Part shown: positions 25,095 to 36,502 of the stretch, in pieces | Layout of the letters: each line of letters begins with the position of its first letter | Numbering within the stretch: position 1 is the first letter of the stretch | Origin: Chrysomallon squamiferum | Lineage: Eukaryota; Mollusca; Gastropoda; Neomphalida; Peltospiridae | Assembly (NCBI GenBank): GCA_012295275.1 | Contig: CM022673.1 | Coordinates: forward strand, 23,990,081 to 24,054,080 | Length of the DNA: 64,000 bases | Direction: 5' to 3' | Notes under the pieces: model-generated | Seen by the model: only the letters and a program-made list of their open reading frames with translations | The model's database searches: none | What the model was told of the DNA's origin: nothing | Program-made: the position numbers and the translations under genes

Positions 25095-27140
25095 TATGTA
25101 CACATGGGTTAATGAATGAAATCTGTTTCCAATATATAAACACAAAATTAGACTTCTGATCGTTTCAGGAAATATTATTTACAAAGGCAAAGAAAACAGA
25201 TTCAAAAACAGTATGTACAAATCTGGTGTAGTATCTACATACACAACCATCAGTTACCTGACATTTACTGTTTAGCCAGTACACTCTTTATAGTAAATAT
25301 TAATAGAAAAGAATCCTGGGAACATATCCAGTGCTTACTGAATGCTGCTGATGTGGCCAAAAATTGCAATTCTGAAACCTTTGTCAGTATGTATGTTGCA
25401 GCATTATGGCCCCAGTGTTAGTCACGTTTATAAAGACTGCTTGAGTATGATGCAAAAAATAACAAAGTAGCCAAGAATACAAAGACTGACAAAGAATAGA
25501 TTTAATCAACTTTTGACTTTCTTAGAAACTGAGAAATGAACATAAAATTGTACTTATTTTAATTACATTATTATTATTTTAAATACAAAATCTGCTTGGT
25601 TTTTACTTAGTGAATAATCATTAATATGCACATACACAACTATATTGTTTTTGTAAACATTATTACTATCAGTCCTAACAGTTATTAATAATTAAAAATG
25701 ATAATAATAACAATAATATCTATATTATATTTTTGTAAAATTTATATTTATAATGATCATAAATATTAAGTGTGTAAAAATTTAATTTAGAAAAAAATAT
25801 ATAGTAATAATATAGGAAAAATGTTTCCCAAACTATTTTTAAACAAGAAGTTATATTCATGGCCTTCCAACCATTATTTAACATGAACCCACAATAATGT
25901 CAGCTTTATTTTGAATCCATTTACTGCTTACATTATTATCTAATAGCATATCTTTAGTTAATGAATAACTCGACCAAACAAAACGTTTCTTTTCAAAACG
26001 GAAGATATTAAACAATTGCAAGGAGCAACAAATGTAGACTTATGAAAAAAAAAATACAAAGGTTTCTAAACAAAGTGATGAAGATAAGTATTTTCCTTTG
26101 AGGTAGTAATATCACTGATCTACATAAAACCACAGGCAACAGAAAATAACTTTTTTCAAACATGATTATGAATACTGAAGAACAAAAGTATCTGAATTAA
26201 GCTGGTGATGTTGCTCTAAACAATCATGTAGAGAGTGACACTAAGAAACATTTCTTCACTATTTTGAAACATTTCAAAACAAACAGTCCATACCGTAAAA
26301 CATCTACTGAAAAACAAACTCAACAACAGAAAGGATGAATGTTTTCAAAAACTAACTTAAACATTTTGTTAAAGATTACAGTAATCTTTTGGTTTGGAAA
26401 CGCAAGAGAAATTTCTCTCTATCTGCCATCTTTACTCCTGAATGCAACATAAGAATAGCAATTGCAGAGAAAAACAAACTTGTGTTGTTCATACTAAAAA
26501 TGTTCTTGTATGTAAACAACATAATGAATTCAAATTCAAGTTCACACAAAATACTATCTGTTGTGAAATTATTTCTTATTTTTGTGTCTACCTCTGCACA
26601 AAGGAGATACTAGCTGTTTTCCAATGCTGCTGAAACAAGCAAAATTAAGAGAGAACTTTGAATGTCATAAATGAGTTCTGTGCAGACAGTTTTGTTCAGA
26701 AGCAGCAAGTTGTAATGTTCAAAACGTTTCTGACATCTACCACACAAAGTTCAGCAGAAAAAAGAAATAGATGAATTATGTCAGAAGAAGAGAGATGATC
26801 AATGAAGCTGGGACCAGTGACAATATAATCCACTGTAGTTGTTTTATTTACAATGAATAACATCTTTGCAATGCACATCTCATCAAATAGCACTATAGAT
26901 GCCAAGTCTTTTTATTTTGTCTGGAGATTGCAATGTGCTGCATTTCACACCAAACTCAGTCAACCGTTGGGAAAACGTTCTACAAAAAGGTCACGTAAAA
27001 GCAAAGTACTGCTTTATCACCATCAAGACTATTAATCCTGTGAACACAACGTACACTCGAGTCAACACTGGGCGGAAGGGAACAAGTTCTTCTTGGGTTA
27101 AGACCTGCTCAAGTTAACAGTTATAGTTTTCATTCCAACT
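23698..27140 (-). other. Probable long 3' UTR of CREB (exon B isoform)
   Basis: There are no splice-supported coding exons on either strand. The plus strand is A-rich, so the minus-strand transcript would be U-rich, as is common for long regulatory 3' UTRs. It contains poly(A) runs on the plus strand at about 24041-24071 and 24517-24556, and a (TA)n tract at 25061-25093. Assignment to CREB is inferred from the uninterrupted position downstream of the stop at 27141. Confidence 0.4.
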
Positions 27141-27285
27141 TCAGCCATCATTCTGACAATATAGTTCTTTCAAAGCTTTCAGCTCTTCTATTAATGTCTT
27201 GTTTTGATTCTCTAACACTGCCACCCTGTTCTCCAGACACCGCACATATTCCTTTTTCTTCAGTCGACACTCCCTGGCTGCCTCC
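27141..27285 (-). CDS. CREB1: CREB terminal exon B (canonical bZIP)
   Basis: 145 coding bases to a TGA stop, acceptor ttgtcag. It completes the basic region as R-EAARECRLKKKEYVRC and gives a four-heptad leucine zipper, nearly identical to vertebrate CREB1/CREM, ending LKELYCQNDG. It is the more distal of the two terminal exons, so using it requires skipping exon A. The only notable change from the CREB consensus is RRKKK to RLKKK. Confidence 0.95.
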
Positions 27286-30200
27286 CTGACAATAGAAATA
27301 ATAAACACTAATTCACTCATTCAGATTATTCACTATTTTGTTTTTTATACTATGTAAATGATGTAACAAAGATTATGGAATTTGATTTAAAAATACAGTA
27401 TATCAAACTTTAAAATATTATCCAGTGTAAAGAAAATATACATAGGTAAAGTCAAAGAAAGAATGCACTTCATGAGAAATGTTTTCTTTTTATTATTAAC
27501 GTATTTTACACAAAAGATGTAAAATGGAATATTAAAAATGATAAAAATTAAAATAATTCTAATTCATACACACACAGGAACACTTTGCATAGAAGCTGAC
27601 CTCTTGTGAACTATTCAACTTAAATGATAAACAAAACCATTTTATGCAGATTATTTGCAGAATGCATTTTTTATTCATTTAAAAAACAAAAATATTTGCA
27701 CAGATTTTGTTATTTACATACAAACAAGTTATACAGTGTGTTCATTTAAAATAATAAAGAACTATAATCTCTATCCTGTCCAACCATTGCTAATTACACT
27801 TTTACAAAGAACAGATAGAGTAGGTACTTGTATTTTTTTATAAATAAGTCATATATCCAAGCATGATGTGTGGTAAGTTATAAAACATAAAGACAGAGAT
27901 CATGCTTTTGTACATCTATAAAAAAACTGGGCTGTCTGAATTATATCCATTATGAAGTGGTGATCTTTTCAGCATAGAATAATTTTTAAGAAGTCATTTT
28001 TCACTGATACAACTGTGTCTGATGCTGTAAATTTATAACAGAAAAATGTTTGTTTTATACTTTTTCATAAAGGAAAAGAAAACTGTTTCCAAAAATTTGA
28101 GAAAAAAGTCAAATACGGAATCTTCTTATTCTGTTTAATAACTGAAAACTTTAATAAATATTTGTAAAAATTGTTGTTATTTATTCATCCTGTTGACAAT
28201 AAAGTTCTTTTAAAGTTTTCAGCTCCTGTATTAAAGTTTTGTTCTGATCTTCCAGCATTGCCACTCGATTTTCCAAACACTCAATAAAACGTTTCTTTCT
28301 CCCTCGACATTTATGAGCTGCATCTCTAAAGAAAGAAAAACTCAGATAAAAATTTGTTTACGACTGCCAAAACTGTTTTATATAATATTATTATTATTTA
28401 AGCATCAATGAAAAACAGATTTTCTATAATACAATTGCTACTTCCTGTCCAGCACTTTAAGACTAAACTATATTTATTAACCTATTTTACAACTGGAATT
28501 ATTCTGCTTTAACAGTTGACAAACTTCTAATCATTTTTTAACTTTAGAATTTGAAAAATCTAACAAGAAAAAAAGGAAAAACAAAGGATTGAACAGATTT
28601 GTATAATTCAATTAATTACTTTTAATTAAATCAGTCATTTCAGTTCCTTACAAATTAATATTTTTATTTCATAGAGTAAAAACAAATTTAGGTGTTGTAG
28701 ATGTTTCAGAGAAAGGTAAAGTATAAATATATATATTTACCTTATCACAGAAAACATCAGTGAAAGCTTCTATTGGTCCCAAAAACATGACCGTTTCCTC
28801 AATATTCTTGTAATGTTTTCTTCACATCACAAAATGCAAAGCTAATCTATCAGACAAATTATAATTTACTTCTAAAATAAAAAAGAAATTGTAAACAAAT
28901 TTCAGAGCAGTAACTGAAACAGATTCACATGAGGTCAGCTAAGTGTTCACTGGAGGCCCCTGTCTGTTATTCACGTGTAAGTAACTAACCTGTTTTTCAA
29001 AAGTCTCAGTTCTCGTTTCCTAGATGCTTCTTCTCCGTGGCCACCTGAACTCTGGATAGGACTGCCTGCACCAGCTACGACAACACCCTGAGGAAGTGCA
29101 CCTGCTGTAGCTATCTGATAGGCCTGGACACTAGTTCCACCAACAGCCACTGTTAACAAACAAGAATAGATCTCTCGTGACAGCTGTAGTCAAATTTTAT
29201 CTGATATCATCTTTTAATTACTGTCTACCATTTGAATAATGTCTAAAATAATTATTAGTTTATACCATTATGCTAGTTAATTTTTACCAAATATTTAAAC
29301 TTATTATAGTCTGAGCAATATACTGTTATATGAAAATATATCCAAATATCTTAACAGAAAGCAGTAACCAAAGAATATTTTTCTTTTTCTTTTTAAAATG
29401 ACTTAGAGAGTTAGGAGTTGAAAGAAAGACTTTATTTAAGTAAGAAAGTAAATTAAAAAGAAAACTGTGGACTCTTTCCAATTACAAAGACTGCCTGAAC
29501 CTGTCACAGTGTGGAGAACCTAGCATTAAATAATCTCACCCGTGCCTGGGATATAAAATTGGCCATCTGGCCCTTGAGCATACTGAACAATTGTTGCCCC
29601 AGCATTGGTTGTCGCGGTAGCTGAGTTACTCATTGTCAATGTCTGCAGACCCTGGGACACTGCCACACCTTCAGGATGGGTGGTTATCTGTATAGCTCCT
29701 GATGGTAACACTGATTAAACACAAAATTACATTTGAAATAATAATTACACATTGAAGCCAGTGTCAGACAAAATCCACAAACATCATTTCATATAATTAA
29801 TAAAACACTGTAGTGATATTTGTTGTTTGTTGTTTTTTTTTCAAAAAGAAAAAAAAAGTGATTATTTTTGAAACTGTAACACCTGTGATAAATTGTTGAA
29901 GATTTTTCAGTGATCATCTTGTAGAACATAAATTCTACTCAGAAGCAACCTGACACTAAGATGTATTTATGTCATCACTACTAACCTGAACTAAGTGAAT
30001 AATGACAAGTACGGTTATTACTATCATACCATGTCTGATTCATTCAAATAACCAAAATAATTATTATTTCTTAACACCTTTTTAAAAATAAAAAATAAAA
30101 TGCATAAAACACTGATCACATTTACCAAGATTTATTTTACAACAATATTAAAAGCCTGATAATTCGTAAATGAAGGAATAATGAATGACCTGTAGCTTGC

Positions 30201-31462
30201 TGATAAACTGTGTTTGCAGAACTTGTCAGATTCTGTGCTGCTTCGTTGATTTCTCCATCTTGACTCTGACTACTGTTTGATTCTTCATCCATTTTGGAAT
30301 CAGGGGATGATAGTTCATTAAAAATTTTCCTATAATTAATTAATTATATTTAAAAATAATGTAAATGTTAAGTAGCAATATTAGTACATAATTTAATAGT
30401 TATTACAATATTTGTTCTGTGATTAATGAGCATAATGTCACTGATTATTTCAGGTAAGTTGATGTACACAAACAAGTCACAGGTTTACAATTAATTTTTC
30501 AAAAATGGTTTTGTTATCTTCATTTTTAATTTCCTACAAACTTTGGTAAAAATATATAAAAACATTTAAAAATGTACCTATATGATGGTCTTCTAGCTAA
30601 AATTTCTCTTCTGGTCTTAGCATCTGCATCACGATCTTCTGAAGTCAGTTCATCATCAACAGTTGCAACCTATTCCAGTACATAGTTAGTTTTAAAATAT
30701 GAAAATGATGACTTAACTCTGGAAGTTAAATAATGATGGAAGAAACAGAAATATCACACATATGTATTGTTGATTAAGTAAAAATATACCAAAGACAGTA
30801 AAAACAAATAATCTAAAATATATTTTGCATAGTTCCAAGTGAATGTTTGGTAAGAACATAAACTTTAAAGTTTGATAACAGTAAAAAAAGGAAGTTTATA
30901 AATGAGTAGAACAATTAGCAGCATTTATACATATCACTGGCTTTCAAGTGTAATTTTTGTTATGCAACCATTTAAGTATGCCTCTCATGTACCTGACCTC
31001 TGACCCTGACCGAGTTCTGTCCAATACAAATATTATTGCCATACTTTAATATTTGTATTAAATGGTGTGGAAAAACAAATAAAACAATCACATGTATTTA
31101 ATAAATGCTTTTTGTTAAAACTACCAGAGAAATATTTGAAACTAAAAATTTAAATGTAATAATTTAGCAAACATTTTCCTCAGGTTTTTATTTTTTTTAG
31201 ACAAAATTGTATTTTACAATTATCATTTCTTTTTTCTTCTTCAGAAATGGGCTGAGATATCTAAGTACAGTAACATACACACCCTCACTACTTGTATCGT
31301 CTGTAAATTTCCCAAGTTTCCTGCAGTTTGAATGACTGATGGCTGATTTGACTGGATTACTGACTGCACCTGTACGGGCTGGTTTGGGATAGAAACCTGT
31401 ACTACAGACAAGCCGTGAGATCCATTTTCAAGCTCTCCTTGAGCCCCACTGCCTTCAGACAT
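27141..31462 (-). CDS. CREB1: CREB-family bZIP transcription factor
   Basis: Nuclear cAMP/Ca2+-responsive activator that binds CRE sites as a dimer. Coding exons (minus strand): 31462-31289 (ATG at 31462-31460, exon begins at 31464), 30669-30578, 30329-30190, 29710-29540, 29149-28990, then either exon A 28325-28181 or exon B 27285-27141. All phases agree and either choice gives 293 residues. Visible features: Q-rich N terminus; kinase-inducible domain with RREILARRPSYRKIFNEL, where Ser87 corresponds to mammalian Ser133 (PKA site); an acidic/Ser-rich stretch; a glutamine/threonine-rich constitutive activation region ending in VQYAQGPDGQFYIPG; then RKRELRLLKNR, the start of the basic region, split from the final exon within the Arg246 codon. 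The end of the first coding exon is set at gtgagg by donor strength; a few codons could shift. The upstream untranslated exon ends at 33496. Confidence 0.95.
28180..28185 (-). terminator. AATAAA overlapping the stop codon of CREB exon A
   Basis: The sequence GAA TAA A contains the canonical poly(A) hexamer across the stop codon (minus strand 28185-28180). More A/T-rich sequence follows. If functional, it would give exon A transcripts an extremely short 3' UTR. Chance occurrence is possible. Confidence 0.3.
28181..28325 (-). CDS. CREB1: CREB alternative terminal exon A (variant basic region)
   Basis: 145 coding bases to a TAA stop, acceptor ttctttag, same phase and same length as exon B, about 0.9 kb upstream of it in the transcript. 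It encodes R-DAAHKCRGRKKRFIEC and then a zipper with all four heptad leucines (LENRVAMLEDQNKTL and on), ending LKELYCQQDE. The bZIP signature N-x-x-A-A-x-C-R is intact, so DNA binding is plausible. The substitutions (E to D, R to H, E to K, L to G, EY to RF, VR to IE) lie around the base-contacting face and fork. An AATAAA overlaps the stop, which would suit a separate terminal exon. The intact frame argues against a pseudo-exon. Confidence 0.85.
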
Positions 31463-33495
31463 CACTGAAACACATAAAATGTCATTTTCACACATTTCCT
31501 ATAGTTCTATGCCCATATTAAAATTTATTTTCTGAAATACAGACATTATTTAATAATTTTCAACAAATGAAGTGAAAATGTTACAGAATGAATGTTTATA
31601 AATATTTATAATCATGAGAAAAAAAATAATTAGATTTTTGTACTTCACTAGCTTTTGTTTTGGAATAAGTACAGCCAAGAAATACACACATACACAAATG
31701 AAAATAATGTTACAACATTTAAAGGTACTGCAATGTCTTAGGAATACTGGAGACAAAATATATGCAGGTTTTTTTAAGTGAACTATTTGATTCAATTCCT
31801 TCAGCATAAAAATTTAATAAAAGCTGTTATCCTGTAAGTTTCACAAATATATTTTTTCATAATCCATCATAAAACTGTAGAATTGTTTTGAAAAGGCTTG
31901 TACATGGTTATATTGTTACAACATAGAAAAATATATCCACTTTCAAACACAATAATTACAAAACTATATTAAGTTTGTGTATAGAAAACAAACATTATTA
32001 ATATATATATCATATCAATATGTAAAGTACATCTAAATCATAAGATTAAACTGTAGTGTCTCTACTATCATTGTAACAAATATTCAAATGACTCCATGAA
32101 AAAATATATAAAAAATAAAACTTTAAAAATTATACTTCAACATTATAGGTAGAATCCCTGCTATGCCATCAACTATTAAGAAATTTGAATATATAGTTCA
32201 CAATTGAAACCTATTATAATAGAAATGTCAAGGAAAGTGTTTTACATAAATATAATAATTATTAATAAATATTTAATAAAAATCTTTTTCACAAGATTAA
32301 TATATTTGGGAAACTGCCAAATTTCACCTTATATATAAATATATTTTTTTTAAATTTGTTCTTAGATCTTTTCTGCAGTTGTTTCAGTCTGTTATTATTA
32401 ATACTAGACATTTATAATATTTGTAAGTTTAATATTTATGTTCTAAGGCTGATAGATTTAATTTTCCTTAAAGAAAAAATATTGCTAACTTAATTTCAAC
32501 ATCAAATCAATACTAAATATGCAATGTTTTAAATTTCAGAAGAATTACTTTCTAAAATTTTGCAAATGCCTATCAATATTAGTTCTTTTTCTCTTGAATA
32601 TATATTTTTTTTCTTCTGCCTTATTACCATGGCAACCACACAGACTTCTTTTTAATATGAATATAAAAATATACTGGATGAAATAATTGAAAATTAATCA
32701 TTAGAATATTAAAAATAAAACGTTAAAAATAAAACGATATTACAATTATAAATATTTGAAGAGAAAGAAAATATTAATTCAAAAGAATAATTTCATAAAA
32801 CTGTAAATTTGATTTATATTTAAAAATCTGAATAATTTTGTAAGTAAGTTGTAACTGAACAAAATTATGAAATACCCACGTTCTAACAAATATATGCATA
32901 ACAATCTGCTTTACTTTCGGGCTTCTTCTTTTTTCTTTCTTTCTTTAATAATACAAATAATACAAATAATAATTAAAAAAAAATTAAAAATTAAAAATTG
33001 TAATGCGTAATTTACAACTGCTCAACAGGATGTTTCAAATTACGTATGTGTATATAAATTCAAACTTGATTTATAAATTATATTACCAAAACGTATACTT
33101 CTTCGACACACTTAAATGCTATAATTATATGTGTATTTTACACGGTGATGATCTACTGACCTCGATAAACTTACATTTCCATTTTAATTTTATTTCGAAT
33201 AACTGTTGCTAATAAAGATATAAAAATAATATGCATAGTTGTATAAATTGTAAAAATTATTATCGTTCAAACTACTTTTATTAAACGGGGCAATAAGCCA
33301 AAAGGGAAACCCCATTAAAAACGATACATTTACAATAACAACAATCAGCATAACATGGGCGGAATTCAACAAAATGTCTTTTCAGAAATTATACACATGC
33401 ACCACATGTATTTTATTTAACTGCAAGTTACTTCAAATATTCGAAATACTCATATGTCAAACATGACACCACGTTTGTTTGTTGTGGGTACTTAC

Positions 33496-33600
33496 CAGTT
33501 ACGTATTTTTCGTCACCAACTTTGCCGCAACTGAGTGGATAATTTAGCAGAATACGTAGTGGCCACGTCAAAATACACCATCGGCGTCATAGACTTCGAC
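33496..33600 (-). other. CREB 5' untranslated first exon (approximate)
   Basis: A perfect donor (ctg followed by gtaagtaccc on the minus strand) ends an exon at 33496. The sequence upstream of it is less AT-rich than its surroundings and leads into a CRE/CCAAT-containing promoter. The transcription start is not determinable here, so the upper boundary is approximate. The intron to the ATG exon is about 2 kb. Confidence 0.5.
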
Positions 33601-33715
33601 AACAAGCCACCTAACCTAACAAGGTCAGTGTATTCTTCCGCGACAGTGACGTTTGTTTAATCTTGATTGGTTAATATTTTCGCAATGACGTCATTAGTCT
33701 GGGAGCTGACGCGAA
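33560..33715 (-). promoter_or_regulatory. CREB promoter with a CRE cluster
   Basis: This holds a full palindromic CRE, TGACGTCA, at 33686-33693. CRE half-sites (TGACG or CGTCA) lie at 33566-33570, 33585-33589, 33647-33651 and 33707-33711. An inverted CCAAT box (ATTGG) is at 33666-33670. Together they suggest autoregulation by CREB/CREM-type factors, as described for the mammalian CREB gene. Function is inferred from motifs only. Confidence 0.6.
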
Positions 33716-34347
33716 CTAATTACCGTGGAAATGTCGTCTGATGTGGTTCTTGCTTATGGAAATTAAATTATAAGATTAGAGGCTTTTGTTAGATTTAGTT
33801 TTGATTTATATTTATGTTTATTTTTTAAAAGTTAAATGTGCTTGTCGAGTACGAAATATATTTTCAATATACAAAGGAATTATTTTATACCGTGGAACAA
33901 ATTGGTACTGCGGCCTAAAGTGCTCAGACAGCATAGGTGGTTGGTTGGGAAAGAGGGGAGGGTGATATCAGCTTGGGCTTGACTTTTTTTCTTTCCTTCT
34001 TTCTTTCTTTCTTTTGTTTGTTTGCTGTGTTTGGTTTTTTTTTTGGGGGGGGGTCTTCATTTTTGTCTATCGTTTTTTTCTTTTAATAACTGAAACAGAT
34101 TTATCATTTCTTACATTTATTAGCAGAAAAGAAATAAACAAAACAAAACAAAACAAACAAGCAAACAAGTAGATAATAATAAATTAGCAGATGACATAAA
34201 GTACGGTAAAGTCAATGAACTATGCACACCGGCAGTGCTTCTTATGTCTACACTGTCCCCCATCCTGTCTCGTATCTATGCTTCTAAGACCCCCCCTCCT
34301 GTCTCGAATCTACTTTTGACTGAATAACTTTAGTTTTTTTAAACGCT

Positions 34348-34400
<53 letters not shown>

Positions 34401-34584
34401 AATGGATCTATTGCTTGTGCTACTACTACTAAAATAATAATAATAAATAATAAATAAATAATAGTCGTTGGGAAATGGCTGAAAAGAAATAATAGCCAAT
34501 AAGTAGATACATAACTAAATAAGTAAATAAGGTATTCTCAATGAAAATGGGATCTGGCTGTGAAGTGCTTCTGTATCCCAATTA

Positions 34585-34633
<49 letters not shown>

Positions 34634-34728
34634 TAAAAAGTGATATTAAACTATTATTGACAATAAATGAAAACGTCATACCTGTGTCTTACGTAATGTC
34701 GCGTCTTCTTTTCTTTTTTTAAATTTTA

Positions 34729-34787
<59 letters not shown>

Positions 34788-36485
34788 CACATTATTTTTC
34801 TAAAGCATTAGATATTCCACACTTTTGTAAGTATGGTCTGAGTGAGCAGATAAATAATAATAAAAAATAAAAAATAAAAAAATAAATAAATAAAATTTTT
34901 AAAAAAAGTTAAATAATAAAATAAAATAAAATAAAATAAAATAAAATAAAATAAAAATAACAGTATTTAATTAAAAAGGAATGACGTTGCTTATCTACGA
35001 GCTTCCAAAATGATTCAATTTGTTTACATTTACTTATTTGTTCAGTTCACCATCTTTGAATAATGATGATGATAGAAACCAATAAAAGCCAACACCATTC
35101 CCTAGAAGGAATTCTCACCTGTCCCGCAGACATCGGCCAGACCTGTATAGAGTAGTCTGGGGAAAATTCACACCCACTCTGAAACTTTATTTAAAATTAT
35201 TCCTAAACCGAAAGAATATAATTTCTTAAAACTGTCCCATTAGCTGCGTATTAAATTTAATGCATGAATTTATGAAGTATAACTGCAAACTATGGTTGAA
35301 TGGCTACATCTCTTACGAAACTGTTTAAATGGACGAAGATGACACAATATAACATATCTGTAAGTGTGGCTGCATTACATCGCTTAGCTCACTGCTGGGG
35401 AATAACTGAGGGCAAGTTAAAGTCTTACATATTATACATATCTTTACCAAATTCAAGTTAATAGTAGCAAGTTACCACGGAGTGGAAATCGCTAATCCTA
35501 TGTAATATATTTATAATGTTTTATTTTTACCGCTGTCTCATCTGTATAAAATAATAATAAAAAAAGAAGAAGAAAAAAAAAAAAGGTGGAAATAAAACGG
35601 TATATTTATAAATAGAATCAGTTTGTTATATCACATGACCAACATTTTAGTGTTCATTGGTGGGCTCAAACCGGGAATTATATGGTCGAATTTGGAAGAA
35701 TATTTTGTTTGCGAGTTACGTTTTCATTATTTTGGTAAATGTTTTTATTATATATACTGTTTCCTATCATATATGTTTTAATTGTGGATCTTGCTTATTA
35801 TATTCAGTATATTTGAGCAATGTCGTTTGGATAAAAACAAGATAATTATTTCCAAAACTTGTTTATCCGGAACCCCGTGATTGAGCTACTACTACTACTA
35901 GTAATAATACTACTACTAATAGTAATACTAATTGTACTACTAATTGTACTTAGTAGTAATATTATATATCATGTATAATAATTAATGTACTGTATTTTGT
36001 AATACTAATAATACTAGTAATACTAATTAATATCATTACTAGACTTAATCAAAGTTTTATAGATGGAAACACACGTAACACTGAACTCTACACAGAAACT
36101 GCAGTATTAAAATACAGTAAGATCTCTAAGATAGAACTTACTGTATTTTATATTGCAGTTTTTGTGTAAAGATTTAGTGTATAGACATACTGTAATTTTC
36201 TTCTTTTTTAAACTTTTTTTTAAAATTCAGCCAATCATTTTAAAAGTTTTGACATCACATCCACATAATTATGCATACAATGGTACATTATTTTTTAAAC
36301 AGGTAATAAAAAAGAAAATAATACATAAATAATAATAATAATAATAATAATAAGTTTCAAATATCAATTTCAATTTTTGGCATAACTGATTTTACACAAC
36401 ATTTCATAAGACACCGAAAGCAGCAGTTTATAACAGAAAACCAAAATGTGAACTGTGTCATGTAATAAAATTAAATATTTGACAG
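33716..36485. other. Divergent intergenic region between CREB and TROAP
   Basis: No protein gene seen. Contents: C/T and G runs near 34035-34060; (TAA)n with poly(A) at about 34350-34401; (ATT)n at about 34586-34633 and 34729-34788; (AAAAT)n-like repeat at about 34915-34955; several (TAC/TAA)-type runs near 35890-36020. A moderately GC-balanced stretch at about 35050-35400 looks like possible old mobile-element DNA but has no recognisable signature. An ATTGG box near 35659 with nearby donor-like sequence could belong to the TROAP promoter/first exon. Confidence 0.5.
34350..34960. repeat. Cluster of microsatellites in the CREB-TROAP spacer
   Basis: (TAA)n with poly(A) at 34350-34401, (ATT)n at 34586-34633, (TTA)n at 34729-34788 and an (AAAAT)n-like tract at 34915-34955, all within about 600 bases. 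It is the densest simple-repeat block in the window and would be a weak point for assembly. Confidence 0.93.
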
Positions 36486-36502
36486 ATTATTGTGATGGTA
36501 GA

